Below are positions 42,523 to 52,852 of a stretch of 64,000 nucleotides of DNA, in pieces. Position numbers and translations under genes: made by a program. The DNA is from Paenibacillus sp. V4I7 (GTDB lineage Bacteria > Bacillota > Bacilli > Paenibacillales > NBRC-103111). Each line of letters opens with the position of its first letter. Within the stretch, counting starts at the first letter, position 1. The notes beneath the pieces are model-generated. The model was not told the DNA's origin. It saw only the letters and a program-made list of their open reading frames with translations, and made no database searches. The DNA lies in the NCBI RefSeq assembly GCF_030817275.1, contig NZ_JAUSZD010000002.1:3038001-3102000 (forward strand), given 5' to 3'.

Positions 42523-44814
42523 ATGATGCTAAATATCATGCCATTAAACGATCAATGGACATTCACGAAAAATAATAATCCCTCCTACGTACTTGAGTCC
42601 ATCCAAGACGGCCAGTTTGTCACACTGCCTCATTCCTGGAACGATACCGACGGTCAAGGCGGTAGTGAACAGTACTACCGGGGGCAATGCTGGTATCAGC
42701 GGATTTTGAACATTTCCCAAGAGGATTTGACAAAACGCATCTACCTGGAAATCGGCGCTGCCGGGAATATGGGTCATGTTTATGTCAATGGCAGCTCGGT
42801 CGGGGACAGCCGGTGCGGATATGCCATGTTTAGAGTCCCTTTAACCCCCTACTTGAAGGAGGGGGAAAATCTTATCGCCATTATGGTTGACAACAGCTAC
42901 GACAACACAGTGTTCCCCCTAATGGCCGACTTCACCTTTTATGGCGGATTGTACAGGGAAGTGAAACTTCTTGTTATGGACGATATCCACTTTGACGTCA
43001 TGGACAATGGACGGGATGGTGTCTACTTGACGCAACGGAAAATCGCACCAGAAACGTTTGAATTAGCCGTCCATGGTCAAATCGTGAATGAATCTTCTGT
43101 CTCCAAAGAGGTAATTCTTCAAATACAGCTCAAGGATGAAGTAGGAAAAACAGTCATGGAGGAAAGTTCAGAACTTGCTCTTGGAAATGAAGCAAATTTC
43201 AGGATAAGAAGTGAAATCGCAAATCCGATTCTTTGGGACGGCGTAGATCAACCCTATCTGTATACGGTAGAGGTATCCGTCGTCATCGAGGGACAGGTCT
43301 GCGATTTGCGGCTTGTCGCGATCGGCTTTAGAACGGTTGAAGCGACAACGGAGCAAGGCTTGCTCTTGAATGGCAAACCAGTCAAGATCAACGGCGTATG
43401 CCGACATCAGGACTTCGCTGGTGTGGGCAATGCCATTACGAAAAAGCATATGGATGAAGATATGGCCTTGATCCGGGAAATCGGAGCGAACAGCCTTCGT
43501 CTTGCCCATTACCAGCATGATGACTATTTTTACAGCTTATGCGACCGTTACGGACTGTTGGTATGGGCCGAAATTCCATTTATCAGCATTCCTTCCACCA
43601 AGGACCCGGAAAATCATAATGCGGAAGAACAGCTGGAAAAGCTTATTAAGCAGGCCTATAATCATTGTTCTATCTATTGTTGGGGTATCCAAAATGAGAT
43701 TACAATTGCCGTAGAGACGGAGCAAACTTATAAGACTATCAGAAAACTGGAGGCTCTGGCCAAACAGTGTGACCCTAGTCGCTTAACAGTTCAAGCTAAT
43801 ATTAACGGTGTCGAGAATGAAAGTATTATAAATAGCTTTACTGACCTGATCGGATACAATTTATACTACGGCTGGTATTATGGTGAAATCAAAGACTTGC
43901 AAGTACGCCTTGATGAGTTTCATCAAGCTCAACCTAAAATTCCTGTATTCGTATCCGAATACGGTGTAGATACTAATACAAAGTACCACTCCTATACGCC
44001 GCAAGTCCAAGATTATACGGAGGAATACCAGCTCTTATTCCATCATAATGCCCTGGAAACCTTCGATAAGCGAGTGTTTGTATTAGGCGGTTATGTATGG
44101 AACATGTTTGATTTCGGCAGTGCAAACAGAAATGAAGGCGGTGAAACAGGAAAGAACTTGAAGGGACTTGTTACCATTGACCGGAAAATCAAAAAGGATG
44201 CCTTTTATCTTTACAAAGCTTTCTGGTCTAAGGCTCCCTTCGTTCATTTAGCCGGCCGCCGATTTGTGAATAGACACCAAAAGCTCAATGATATCGTGAT
44301 CCTGTCTAATGTGTCTCATGTCAAAGTTTATCTAAATCAGACTCTTCTTACCGAAATAAACAGCGGCGAACCGATGAAAATCGTGAAGGATGTTTCGTTT
44401 ATCGAAGGGGAGAATTGCGTAAGAGTTGAAGGTACGGACGAGCATGGCGTCATCCATACGGATGAGATTGTGCTTCGTTATGCAGCGGAAATAGATCAAA
44501 GTTATATCCACGTTAAACCGGAAAAAGCAAAAAATGTCGTTAACTGGTTCGAAAAGTTTGATCTGTCCAATGCTGAGCCTATCGAATTGAGAGACGGGTA
44601 TTATTCTACATTTGACACGATCGAAGACTTTTATGCCAATGAAGAGGCGAAAGCGGTATATCTTAAATATTTCGGAGATATGACCAATAATCCGTTCTTT
44701 GAGGTGATGAGAGGGGTCATGTCTATTCAGAAAATGTCCCAACTGGTGCAATTTAACATTGTCCCGGAATTGTTGGTAGTCATCAACAAAGAACTGAATG
44801 TGATAAAAAAATGA
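42523..44814 (+). CDS. Glycoside hydrolase family 2 (beta-galactosidase/glucuronidase type)
   Basis: A 763-residue cytoplasmic exo-glycosidase. Domains: sugar-binding (about 15-160; WYQRILNI), immunoglobulin-like (about 165-275), then the TIM barrel (about 280-570) with the motif NGVCRHQDFAGVG, the acid/base Glu in YCWGIQNEITIA and the nucleophile Glu in PVFVSEYGVD, and a C-terminal extension. No signal peptide. It would remove beta-linked galactose, glucuronate or mannose from the imported oligosaccharide; the exact sugar is not decidable. AAAGGGG is before the ATG. Confidence 0.9.
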   Translation: MMLNIMPLNDQWTFTKNNNPSYVLESIQDGQFVTLPHSWNDTDGQGGSEQYYRGQCWYQRILNISQEDLTKRIYLEIGAAGNMGHVYVNGSSVGDSRCGYAMFRVPLTPYLKEGENLIAIMVDNSYDNTVFPLMADFTFYGGLYREVKLLVMDDIHFDVMDNGRDGVYLTQRKIAPETFELAVHGQIVNESSVSKEVILQIQLKDEVGKTVMEESSELALGNEANFRIRSEIANPILWDGVDQPYLYTVEVSVVIEGQVCDLRLVAIGFRTVEATTEQGLLLNGKPVKINGVCRHQDFAGVGNAITKKHMDEDMALIREIGANSLRLAHYQHDDYFYSLCDRYGLLVWAEIPFISIPSTKDPENHNAEEQLEKLIKQAYNHCSIYCWGIQNEITIAVETEQTYKTIRKLEALAKQCDPSRLTVQANINGVENESIINSFTDLIGYNLYYGWYYGEIKDLQVRLDEFHQAQPKIPVFVSEYGVDTNTKYHSYTPQVQDYTEEYQLLFHHNALETFDKRVFVLGGYVWNMFDFGSANRNEGGETGKNLKGLVTIDRKIKKDAFYLYKAFWSKAPFVHLAGRRFVNRHQKLNDIVILSNVSHVKVYLNQTLLTEINSGEPMKIVKDVSFIEGENCVRVEGTDEHGVIHTDEIVLRYAAEIDQSYIHVKPEKAKNVVNWFEKFDLSNAEPIELRDGYYSTFDTIEDFYANEEAKAVYLKYFGDMTNNPFFEVMRGVMSIQKMSQLVQFNIVPELLVVINKELNVIKK

Positions 44815-44821
44815 TTACTGT

Positions 44822-44863
44822 ATTGTCCCTGTCAACTTTGCCTGTTGACAGGGACAATTTTTT
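44822..44863 (+). terminator. Terminator or attenuator after the GH2 gene
   Basis: ATTGTCCCTGTCAA-n8-TTGACAGGGACAAT followed by TTTTTT. Between here and the permease start at 45003 there is no other gene. Confidence 0.85.
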
Positions 44864-45002
44864 GAATCAAAGGTGGAAGGCTAGTCGGCAAAGTGCAAAC
44901 GAGAAGTCGTAGAAACGGTAGTGGGACGAACGGGATTTTATTACTATGAGAGTACAGCAAGATACCATACAAGGCGATAGAAATGGAAAGGGGAACTTCG
45001 GA

Positions 45003-45935
45003 ATGACAAAACGTACGCATAGCAATGCCAGGAAGAGAATATGGAAATACAGTCCGCTCTATCTAATGATGATTCCGGGAATAGCATACTTGATTATCAA
45101 TAACTATTTACCGATGTTCGGTCTCACGATTGCTTTCAAGGACATCAATTTCACAAAAGGAATATGGGGGAGCGATTGGGTCGGTTTTCAAAATTTTAAG
45201 TTTCTGTTCCAAACGTCTGACGCTTATATAATAACCCGCAATACGATACTTTATAACGTGGCATTCATCTTGATCGGCCTTATCGTTGCGGTTGGTTTCG
45301 CCATTCTGCTGAACGAAATCAAGAGCAAGATTGCTTCTCGTCTGTATCAAAGCATTATTATTTTGCCTTTTTTGATTTCGATGGTATTGGTCAGTTATCT
45401 CGTATTTTCGATGTTAAGCATCGAGAGCGGATTTATGAATAAGACGCTCCTGCCGGCGCTAGGCATCGAGCCAATTTCCTGGTACAACGAACCGAAATAC
45501 TGGCCGGCCATTTTGACCTTGGTCCATACCTGGAAGGGTGCAGGGTACGCATGTATCATCTACCTGGCTGCAATCATCGGTATTGATCCGGAATATTACG
45601 AAGCGGCGAAGCTGGACGGGGCATCCAAGTGGCAGCAAATCCGTACGATTACGATACCGCTGATCACTCCCGTCATCATCATGCTGACGCTCCTTGCGAT
45701 CGGGCGCATTTTCTACTCAGACTTCGGCCTGTTCTATCAAGTCCCGATGAATGCAGGAGCCCTCTTCAGTACTACGAACGTCATCGATACGTACGTGTTC
45801 CGCGGTCTTTTGCAGCTTGGTAACATCGGCATGTCATCAGCCGCTGGTTTCTATCAATCGATAGTCGGATTCGTGCTCGTTATCGTTTCCAACTATGTTG
45901 TTCGAAAAGTCAATAAAGAAAACGCGCTGTTCTAA
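45003..45935 (+). CDS. Sugar ABC transporter permease, LplB-like
   Basis: About 310 residues with six membrane segments; first of two unlike permeases of a carbohydrate-uptake-1 type importer. The EAA motif that contacts the ATPase is EAAKLDGASKWQQIRTITIP. The ATG at 45003 follows GAAAGGGG; an ATG at 44946 in the same frame adds a hydrophilic extension without a binding site. No ATPase is encoded nearby, so a shared MsmK-type ATPase is expected. The second permease starts 11 bp downstream. Confidence 0.92.
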   Translation: MTKRTHSNARKRIWKYSPLYLMMIPGIAYLIINNYLPMFGLTIAFKDINFTKGIWGSDWVGFQNFKFLFQTSDAYIITRNTILYNVAFILIGLIVAVGFAILLNEIKSKIASRLYQSIIILPFLISMVLVSYLVFSMLSIESGFMNKTLLPALGIEPISWYNEPKYWPAILTLVHTWKGAGYACIIYLAAIIGIDPEYYEAAKLDGASKWQQIRTITIPLITPVIIMLTLLAIGRIFYSDFGLFYQVPMNAGALFSTTNVIDTYVFRGLLQLGNIGMSSAAGFYQSIVGFVLVIVSNYVVRKVNKENALF

Positions 45936-45946
45936 GGGGGATATAC

Positions 45947-46837
45947 ATGAATAATGAAAATCGTGTTTGGCAGTGGGCCGCACATCTTGTGATGATCTTG
46001 TTTTCACTCAGTTGCCTGCTCCCGTTTGTTCTTTTGGCAATGTCGTCTGTAACGGATGAAAAGACAATCCTGCAGAATGGGTATTCTTTTTTCCCAAAAC
46101 AGTTCAGTTTAAGCGCATACGAATATTTGTGGCAGCAATCGTCTCTCGTTTTTAACGCTTACGGGATTACAATTCTCATAACCATAATAGGGACAACGGT
46201 AAGTCTATTAATCACATCGTTGCTCGCTTATCCTTTATCGCGTCGCGATTTGCCGGGCGGAACGTTCTTCGCCTTTCTGCTGTTTTTCACTTTGTTGTTC
46301 AATGGCGGCCTTGTTCCAACGTACTTGATTTATACACAACTATTCCATATCAAGAATACGCTGTGGGCGTTGATTGTTCCGGGACTTTTAATGAATGGCT
46401 TTAACGTGCTCCTCATGCGAACGTTCTTTATGACGACAATTCCGGTTCCGGTATTGGAATCGGCCAGCATAGACGGTGCAAGCGAATTTAAAATGTATTA
46501 CAAAATTGTACTCCCCCTCTCGCTGCCGATTCTGGCCACCGTCGGCTTGTTTCAGGGATTGGCTTACTGGAATGACTGGAATAACGGATTAATTTATGTT
46601 ACCAATCCTAAATTGTTTAGTCTGCAGAACGTACTCAACCGGATTATGAGCGACATCCAGTTCTTGGCTAGTAACAGCGAGATCGGCTCGCAAGCTGGCG
46701 AGAGCATTGCGCAGCTGCCCAGCGAAACGTTCCGGATGGCGATTGCGGTGATTGCCGTGATCCCGGTTCTGATCGCATATCCGTTCTTCCAGAAATACTT
46801 CGTTAAAGGTATGACCATTGGTGCTGTTAAAGGTTAA
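45947..46837 (+). CDS. Sugar ABC transporter permease, LplC/YtcP-like
   Basis: A 296-residue permease with six membrane segments. The EAA motif is ESASIDGASEFKMYYKIVLP, and the C-terminus FFQKYFVKGMTIGAVKG is the hallmark of this subfamily. It pairs with the permease at 45003 and the binding protein at 40917. AAGGGGG lies 7 bp before the ATG; the GH3 gene starts 24 bp after its stop. Confidence 0.93.
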   Translation: MNNENRVWQWAAHLVMILFSLSCLLPFVLLAMSSVTDEKTILQNGYSFFPKQFSLSAYEYLWQQSSLVFNAYGITILITIIGTTVSLLITSLLAYPLSRRDLPGGTFFAFLLFFTLLFNGGLVPTYLIYTQLFHIKNTLWALIVPGLLMNGFNVLLMRTFFMTTIPVPVLESASIDGASEFKMYYKIVLPLSLPILATVGLFQGLAYWNDWNNGLIYVTNPKLFSLQNVLNRIMSDIQFLASNSEIGSQAGESIAQLPSETFRMAIAVIAVIPVLIAYPFFQKYFVKGMTIGAVKG

Positions 46838-46861
46838 TTTTATTACATTAGGAGGGTAACC

Positions 46862-49132
46862 ATGAAAAGAAATATTCAAGAATTGATTTCACAAATGACT
46901 TTGGAAGAGAAAGCATCTCTCTGCTCGGGACTTGACTTTTGGCATACGAAAGGGATTGAGCGGCTCGGCATTCCATCCGTCATGATGACGGATGGGCCTC
47001 ATGGACTTCGTAAGCAGCGCGCGTCGGCAGATAATTTGGGACTGTTCGATAGCGTTCCTGCTACGTGCTTCCCATCTGCAGCGGGGCTTGCTTCTTCGTG
47101 GGATCGTGAGCTGATCGGCAAGGTCGGTGTGGCGCTAGGGGAAGAGTGCCAGGCTGAAGACGTCGCCATTTTGCTTGGCCCCGGCGCCAATATCAAGAGA
47201 TCGCCGCTATGCGGGCGCAATTTCGAATATTTTTCGGAGGATCCGTATTTGTCATCTGAAATGGCTGCTGCTCATATTCAAGGGGTACAGAGCCAGGGTG
47301 TGGGCACGTCGCTAAAGCATTTCGCCGTAAATAATCAGGAACACCGTCGGATGACGACCAATGCGGTTGTGGATGAGCGTACGCTGAGGGAGATTTATTT
47401 GGCCAGCTTCGAGGGAGCAGTTAAGAAAGGTCAGCCGTGGACGGTCATGTGCGCATATAACAAGCTTAACGGAGAGTACTGCGCTGAAAATGAGCGTCTG
47501 CTTACGGACATTTTGAAGGACGAGTGGGGACATGAGGGTTTTGTCGTTTCTGACTGGGGCGCAGTGAACGAGCGTGCAGACGGTTTGTCGGCAGGGCTTG
47601 AACTGGAGATGCCGACAAGTAACGGCGCCGGTGACTGTAAAATCGTCGAAGCAGTGAAAAGCGGCAGGCTGTCAGAGAAAAAGCTCGACGCGGCTGTTGA
47701 GCGGATATTGAGCATTGTCTTCAAGGCGGTCGACAGCAAGAAGCCGGATGCTTTCTTCGATCAGGAGGCGCATCATCTGCTGGCACGGGAAGTCGCGCGT
47801 GAAAGTATGGTGCTACTTAAAAACGAGGACGGAATCTTGCCATTGCCGAAGTCCGGCAAAATCGCTGTCATCGGGCAACTTGCCAAGCAGCCGAGATATC
47901 AAGGCGGAGGCAGCTCGCATATTAAGCCAACCAAGCTCGAGGATATCAGCGAGGAGCTTGCCAAATCGGCTGGAAGCGGTGCGGAGATTGAGTACGCCCA
48001 GGGCTATGTGTTGAGCGGAGATCAAACTGATCCACAGCTTTTGAAGGAAGCGCTCAAGCTTGCAGAAGATGCATCGGTCGTTATTCTCTTCGTCGGATTG
48101 CCGGATCGTTATGAATCGGAAGGGTTCGACCGTGAACATATGAATCTCCCAGCCAATCAATCGGAGCTGATCGAAGCGGTGACGGCCGTGCAGAAACGGA
48201 CCGTGCTCGTGCTAAGCAATGGAGCTCCGGTGGAAATGCCTTGGATCGGCGGCGTAAAGGCTGTGCTCGAGGCTTACTTGGGAGGACAAGCGCTGGGTGG
48301 AGCGATTGCGGATCTGCTGTTCGGCGATGCCAATCCTTGCGGTAAGCTGGCCGAGACGTTCCCTATTCAGTTGAGCGATAATCCATCATATTTGAATTTC
48401 CCGGGTGATGGAGACCTTGTGGAATATAAGGAAGGTATTTACGTCGGTTACCGCTATTATGAAAAAAAGAAGCAGCGTCCGCTCTTTCCGTTTGGCTACG
48501 GGCTGAGTTATACAAACTTTGAATACAGCGGACTTGTCTTGGACAAAAACGCAATGAACGATATAGAGACTTTGAACGCCACGGTTAGCATTAAGAATGT
48601 GGGTAACCGCGCAGGAAAAGAGATCGTGCAGTTATATGTGCGTGATGTAGCCTCAAACGTAACGCGTCCGGAAAAGGAACTGAAAGGTTTTATTAAAGTG
48701 GCTCTCAATCCGGGGGAAGAGAAAACAGTCACCTTCACTCTTGAAAAACGTTCCTTTGCATACTTTAATACGGAACTTAATGACTGGCATGTTGAGACAG
48801 GTGAATTTGATATATTGATCGGTAAGTCTTCTTCAGATATCTTGCTCAAAGGGACACTACTGGTGAACTCAACAGTGCAAATCACTAAAACCTATACGCG
48901 TAATTCGACGGTAGGAGACTTGATGGAGAATCCGCAAGCTGCTGCAACCGTAACGGATTTGCTGAAGCATTCGCCGTTTGCCGCTTCCGGTGGCGGAGAA
49001 GAGGGCATGTCCGAACTGATGGCTGCGTTCCTGAAGTATCTGCCACTGCGTGGCTTAGCTGCATTCAGTGGAGGCGGACTGACGGAGGAGACTCTCGATT
49101 CATTGCTTGAGCGGTTGAATGAAAAGAAGTAG
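46862..49132 (+). CDS. Glycoside hydrolase family 3 (beta-glucosidase type)
   Basis: A 756-residue cytoplasmic glycosidase. The N-terminal barrel contains [30 protein letters not shown], and [12 protein letters not shown]; the nucleophile Asp is in [16 protein letters not shown]. The second domain has [11 protein letters not shown] and [15 protein letters not shown], and a fibronectin-type III-like domain ends the protein. Order and motifs match BglX/BglB-type beta-glucosidases or xylosidases. AGGAGGG is 6 bp before the ATG. With GH2 and the importer it forms a pathway that takes up and degrades a plant oligosaccharide. Confidence 0.93.
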   Translation: MKRNIQELISQMTLEEKASLCSGLDFWHTKGIERLGIPSVMMTDGPHGLRKQRASADNLGLFDSVPATCFPSAAGLASSWDRELIGKVGVALGEECQAEDVAILLGPGANIKRSPLCGRNFEYFSEDPYLSSEMAAAHIQGVQSQGVGTSLKHFAVNNQEHRRMTTNAVVDERTLREIYLASFEGAVKKGQPWTVMCAYNKLNGEYCAENERLLTDILKDEWGHEGFVVSDWGAVNERADGLSAGLELEMPTSNGAGDCKIVEAVKSGRLSEKKLDAAVERILSIVFKAVDSKKPDAFFDQEAHHLLAREVARESMVLLKNEDGILPLPKSGKIAVIGQLAKQPRYQGGGSSHIKPTKLEDISEELAKSAGSGAEIEYAQGYVLSGDQTDPQLLKEALKLAEDASVVILFVGLPDRYESEGFDREHMNLPANQSELIEAVTAVQKRTVLVLSNGAPVEMPWIGGVKAVLEAYLGGQALGGAIADLLFGDANPCGKLAETFPIQLSDNPSYLNFPGDGDLVEYKEGIYVGYRYYEKKKQRPLFPFGYGLSYTNFEYSGLVLDKNAMNDIETLNATVSIKNVGNRAGKEIVQLYVRDVASNVTRPEKELKGFIKVALNPGEEKTVTFTLEKRSFAYFNTELNDWHVETGEFDILIGKSSSDILLKGTLLVNSTVQITKTYTRNSTVGDLMENPQAAATVTDLLKHSPFAASGGGEEGMSELMAAFLKYLPLRGLAAFSGGGLTEETLDSLLERLNEKK

Positions 49133-49247
49133 CACGAAGGTGACTTGCGGAAGCTGTTCTTGTAAGTAAAGAATTTCTTAAACAGCTATATGTAAATTTC
49201 TAAATAACTGCTAAATAATTTATCCTGAGCAATCTAGTTTTACCTAT

Positions 49248-49283
49248 AACCGCCTAACCCTTGTTTATCGGGTTAAGGCGGTT
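49248..49283 (+). terminator. Terminator of the sugar-utilisation operon
   Basis: AACCGCCTTAACCC-type inverted repeat: AACCGCCTAACCC against GGGTTAAGGCGGTT, followed by ATTGATTT. It lies about 115 bp after the GH3 stop. Confidence 0.75.
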
Positions 49284-49419
49284 ATTGATTTACTCACATA
49301 CCTTCATGCTAGCTTTAGCATTCTATGGATCTTGAAATAGGTTAATGGGAAGGTAATTGAGGGTGTGGTGTAATGACATTCAAGCTTTCTAAGCAATGAC
49401 CTTCGAGAGGGAGAACTTT

Positions 49420-49542
49420 ATGAGAAAAGTTCAAAGTTTTTCCGTTCCGGTTATGATCGGAATCATAGTTTATCTGAAAATTGAAGATATCATGGTGCGC
49501 AATGCCTACCGCGCCAATTCTGTCATGGAAGGTTATAAATAA
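49420..49542 (+). CDS. Small protein, 40 residues
   Basis: ATG nine bases after GAGAGGGAG; product MRKVQSFSVPVMIGIIVYLK, then IEDIMVRNAYRANSVMEGYK, with one hydrophobic stretch. It lies between the operon terminator and a right core, so it may be a cassette of its own or the remnant of one. No family recognised. Confidence 0.4.
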   Translation: MRKVQSFSVPVMIGIIVYLKIEDIMVRNAYRANSVMEGYK

Positions 49543-49602
49543 GTTGGGACAATATTCTTCTAAGTCCATAACACTAAAAGATACAATCGAAATTATAAGC
49601 TC

Positions 49603-49630
49603 ATTAAACTAAAGGGCAGTTATCTGCAAT
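49603..49630. repeat. Right core only
   Basis: TTAAACTAAAGGGCAGTTAT at 49604-49623. It is the first cassette core after the 12 kb operon. The next 145 bp up to the MOSC gene show no other feature. Confidence 0.6.
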
Positions 49631-49775
49631 AAAAAAGGAAATCTAATCCACGAATAGAAAATAGTAATTTAAGATTATTGAGTTAGGGGATCGATGTTAA
49701 TAAGAGGGAAAACCACTTTTCCAGGCTAACTTATCAGGAAGCCACAAACGATACCCATATAAAAGAGGTGAAGTT

Positions 49776-50483
49776 GTGAGGTCCAACCTTGAAGGGAGAA
49801 TCAAGGAAATTCGTAGGTATCCAATAAAATCTGTTTTAGGCGAATCATTATCAAATGTGTTAATTGATCGTCGTGGTCTTTACGGCGACCGCATGTGGGC
49901 AATCCGAAACAGTAGTGGGAAGTTTGGGAGCGGGAAAACAACCAGACGATTTCAGAAGATGGACGGGCTGTTCAAGTATAAAGCACGATACGATGGTTCT
50001 ATTCCGATTGTAACGACACCTGATGGAGTGGAGTATCGAGGCAATAGTGAAGATGTTGACGAGGTATTGAGTAAATGGCTCGGATTTCCTGTAACGCTGG
50101 CACGAGAAGAGTCAATATCTCATTTTGACGAGGGTCCAGTAAGTATCATTACAACATCATCATTACGAATGTTAAGCAAGCAGTTGGGGGATTTTGTGGA
50201 TCCTCGACGTTTTCGAGCAAACATATTGATAGATATCCATTCAACAGGGTACATCGAAGATGACTGGTTGGGGCGCACTATCAAGATTGGTAATACTGTT
50301 AGCCTAAAGGTTGTTGCACCTCTACAGAGGTGTGTGATGGTGAACAATGCCCAAGAAGCCTTGAGTGATGATTCTCGGATTCTCCGTGCATTGACTCAAA
50401 ATCATGACGCAACATTTGGCGTGTGGGCAACGGTTGAAACATCTGGTGAAATTGCTGTTGGTGATGCAACGCTGTTGTTATGA
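49776..50483 (+). CDS. MOSC-domain protein
   Basis: A 235-residue protein with an N-terminal MOSC beta-barrel (GRIKEIRRYPIKSVLGESL, DRRGLYGDRMWAIRN) and a MOSC domain (about 110-230; RFRANILIDIH, LQRCVMVNNAQ). MOSC proteins bind molybdenum cofactor through a conserved Cys, here probably in QRCVM, and reduce N-hydroxylated compounds or transfer sulfur. GTG start after GAGGTGAAG. Single-gene cassette. Confidence 0.9.
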   Translation: MRSNLEGRIKEIRRYPIKSVLGESLSNVLIDRRGLYGDRMWAIRNSSGKFGSGKTTRRFQKMDGLFKYKARYDGSIPIVTTPDGVEYRGNSEDVDEVLSKWLGFPVTLAREESISHFDEGPVSIITTSSLRMLSKQLGDFVDPRRFRANILIDIHSTGYIEDDWLGRTIKIGNTVSLKVVAPLQRCVMVNNAQEALSDDSRILRALTQNHDATFGVWATVETSGEIAVGDATLLL

Positions 50484-50580
50484 AAAAAAAGAAGAATACC
50501 AAAAAAATGAGAAGACCGTAAATCAACTCCGTAAAGAACTCGATCTTCCTGTACAATAGTTTATTTTTCTCCGCACAACT

Positions 50581-50675
50581 AAGCTAACGGATACGTTACT
50601 TCAATAAACTACAAAATGAGGCTGCCTCCGCGAAGACGAGTGGTAGCCTCATTAAGCTATCGGGCAGCAAAGCGG
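50581..50675. repeat. Cassette site 22 (complete)
   Basis: Left core AAGCTAACGGATACGTTACT at 50581-50600; hairpin TGAGGCTGCC/GGTAGCCTCA at 50617-50651; right core AAGCTATCGGGCAGCAAAGC at 50654-50673. Confidence 0.82.
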
Positions 50676-50740
50676 AAACAATTCAAACTTTGTTTTGTCT
50701 ATATCTGAAGAGAGAATAAAAGTCAACGGAGTTGAAAAAC

Positions 50741-51361
50741 GTGAATGCATATAAAATGACTGATATAACTAATACAATGCGTATCCATATAAAACGTGGA
50801 ATGCGTAATGTATTACTTTTTCTGTTGTTAGGTTTAAACGCTGCTGCACCCGTTTATGCGACAAGTTGGGTCGACTTGCCAGCCGAGGATGTTATCTCGA
50901 AGGCGTCGATCGTCGTGGAAGGCACGTACGATTTTTCCAAGAGACGCGGCGAACCTAAGATGATGTGGGTAGGTTACGACTTCAAAGTGAGCAAAGTCTA
51001 CCGAGGGGACGTTGCGACTAGTTTGGTGGCAGGGATTGACGGGTTCGATACCGGGTGGGCGGATGAGTATCAACGGGAAAACGGAAAATTTCTGTTGTTA
51101 CTGGAGAAAGCGGAGCAAGTACGTTACCCGACGCCTATCGCTGGGCCGAACGGGATGGTCCGAATCAAAGACGGAAAAGTACAGCATCATGATGAAAAAG
51201 AGCGTGAGGCTTTCCAGGCGTTTATCGACTCTACGGTACATACAATGCCTAAGCAATCCACTGGGGTGACTGGGGATGCCGGATATCTGTGGTGGATCGC
51301 TGCGCCGCTCGTGCTGATTGTAATTCTTTTCTATCTTATCTACCGTTTCAGGCGTACCTGA
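50741..51361 (+). CDS. Exported protein with C-terminal membrane anchor
   Basis: About 206 residues: an N-terminal hydrophobic segment (VLLFLLLGLNAAAPVYATS) after a 30-residue basic leader, an extracytoplasmic domain (SWVDLPAEDVISKASIVVEG, KVSKVYRGDV) and a C-terminal membrane segment (YLWWIAAPLVLIVILFYLIY) with RFRRT after it, the layout of cell-surface proteins with a stop-transfer anchor. The start is probably the GTG at 50741; CGGAG lies 12 bp upstream. Function unknown. Confidence 0.7.
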   Translation: MNAYKMTDITNTMRIHIKRGMRNVLLFLLLGLNAAAPVYATSWVDLPAEDVISKASIVVEGTYDFSKRRGEPKMMWVGYDFKVSKVYRGDVATSLVAGIDGFDTGWADEYQRENGKFLLLLEKAEQVRYPTPIAGPNGMVRIKDGKVQHHDEKEREAFQAFIDSTVHTMPKQSTGVTGDAGYLWWIAAPLVLIVILFYLIYRFRRT

Positions 51362-51363
51362 AG

Positions 51364-51450
51364 TTGAGCTAACGGTGAACTATAGTTGAGAGGCTTGCTT
51401 CACGGCAACTCCTCTTTTGTTTATTAAAGTAAACGGGCAGTAAACTTTAG
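51364..51450. repeat. Cassette site 23 (complete)
   Basis: Left core TGAGCTAACGGTGAACTATA-GTTG at 51365-51388; hairpin GAGGCTTGC/GCAACTCCTC at 51389-51414; right core AGTAAACGGGCAGTAAACTT at 51428-51447. Confidence 0.8.
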
Positions 51451-51607
51451 TTAACAAAATTTGTATATTTTACAAATTTCTATATGTACCGTTCGTACTT
51501 CTTTTAAAAAACGCGAACATATTTTCTTTTTTAGTAGGAATAATATAGATACTAGTAGAATTATTTAACTCGGAACCAAACACTTAATAAAAGAAGGGAG
51601 AATATTG

Positions 51608-52810
51608 ATGGAAAGTATAAGCCAAATCACGATTACAATAAATACTTTTTATCCAGAACAGTATTTCGAAGAAAGAATCGCACAACCAGTTCAAATGAAA
51701 TTCCCATGGGTTAAACTTATTTATGCGAGTGAAGAACCATTTTTCAATAACAACATTGAGAAATGGCGTTCAACCAATACTTCACCAGATATTCTGTTGA
51801 TGTTTGGTCCAAGATTTGAAATGCCGCAAATAATTAAAAATAACTTTCAATACGATTTAAATGATTTGATAAGAGAAAATCAATTTGATTTAAGTCAATT
51901 TGATTCAACAGCCTTCAATCAAATTTTATGTTTCGGAAATAATGGAGAGGTTTTCGCATTACCATATAACAAAACAGATCATCCACTATTTTACAACAAG
52001 GATATTTTTGATAAATTCGGAGTTTCTTACCCACATAATGGCATGAATTGGGATGAAACTATTGAATTAACAAAAAAAGTGACTGGTGAAATTGACGGTG
52101 TCTTTTATAGGGGACTAGATATAGCTGACTATGTTCTACTAAGAGAACAATTATCATTGACATGTCTCGACCCTGTAACAGATTACGCCATAGTAAATAA
52201 TGAAAAATGGAAATTGCTTGCGGAAACTATAAAGGATATCTATACGATTCATGGAAACCTTCCCGATCCCCAAAAGTTATTTAAATTTAATAGTGGTTTT
52301 TCCAGAGATAAAAATGTCGCAATGGCTGTAATATGTGCGAATTGTTTAAACGAACCTGAGATAAATTGGGATATAGTGTCGTATCCGACGTTCAGGCAAT
52401 ATCCATTGATAAAACCAACAGCACCTAATAGTTCCTTTTTAATACTAAGCCCTTTTAGCAATAATAAAAAAGTAGCGTTTGAAATCATTTCTTATTTGGT
52501 TTCGGAAGAACATCAATTGTATAACTCTAAAAAAGGAGAGGTTTCCTCGTTAAATCAAAGTGTCATTAATGATGCGTATGCTTCTGAACTACCTCATTTT
52601 AAAGATAAGAATATTAAAGCATTGTTTGTAAATGTGGGTGCTACACCTGTAGTCGGAAAAAGCATCTTCGAACAAGAAGTGGTTGGTTATGTAAAGGATT
52701 CGTTTATTAAAATGGTTTTAGAAAATAAAGATGTTGGTAGCACACTTCAAGAACTTGAATTAACCATTAATAATGCTGTTGGTAAATTGAAAGAAAAACT
52801 ATATGCCTAA
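51608..52810 (+). CDS. ABC solute-binding protein-like, without signal peptide
   Basis: A 400-residue protein of the extracellular solute-binding family 1 fold: ITITINTFYPEQYFEERIAQ, SPDILLMFGPRFEMPQIIKN, EVFALPYNKTDHPLFYNKDI and FLILSPFSNNKKVAFEIISY. The first 25-40 residues usual in the family, containing the signal peptide and lipidation Cys, are absent; the mature-like sequence begins right after an ATG with GGGAG 8 bp upstream. As written it would stay in the cytoplasm. No permease gene accompanies it. Very AT-rich. Confidence 0.82.
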   Translation: MESISQITITINTFYPEQYFEERIAQPVQMKFPWVKLIYASEEPFFNNNIEKWRSTNTSPDILLMFGPRFEMPQIIKNNFQYDLNDLIRENQFDLSQFDSTAFNQILCFGNNGEVFALPYNKTDHPLFYNKDIFDKFGVSYPHNGMNWDETIELTKKVTGEIDGVFYRGLDIADYVLLREQLSLTCLDPVTDYAIVNNEKWKLLAETIKDIYTIHGNLPDPQKLFKFNSGFSRDKNVAMAVICANCLNEPEINWDIVSYPTFRQYPLIKPTAPNSSFLILSPFSNNKKVAFEIISYLVSEEHQLYNSKKGEVSSLNQSVINDAYASELPHFKDKNIKALFVNVGATPVVGKSIFEQEVVGYVKDSFIKMVLENKDVGSTLQELELTINNAVGKLKEKLYA

Positions 52811-52852
52811 AGAAATACAAGAACCCCAATTGCTATAACGGTGTTATTGATT

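Noticed and set aside
50440..50560. 29-residue frame overlapping the end of the MOSC gene (ending QLRKELDLPVQ)
   Set aside because: It looks like the tail of a real protein but has no binding site and no upstream part; too little to annotate as a gene.
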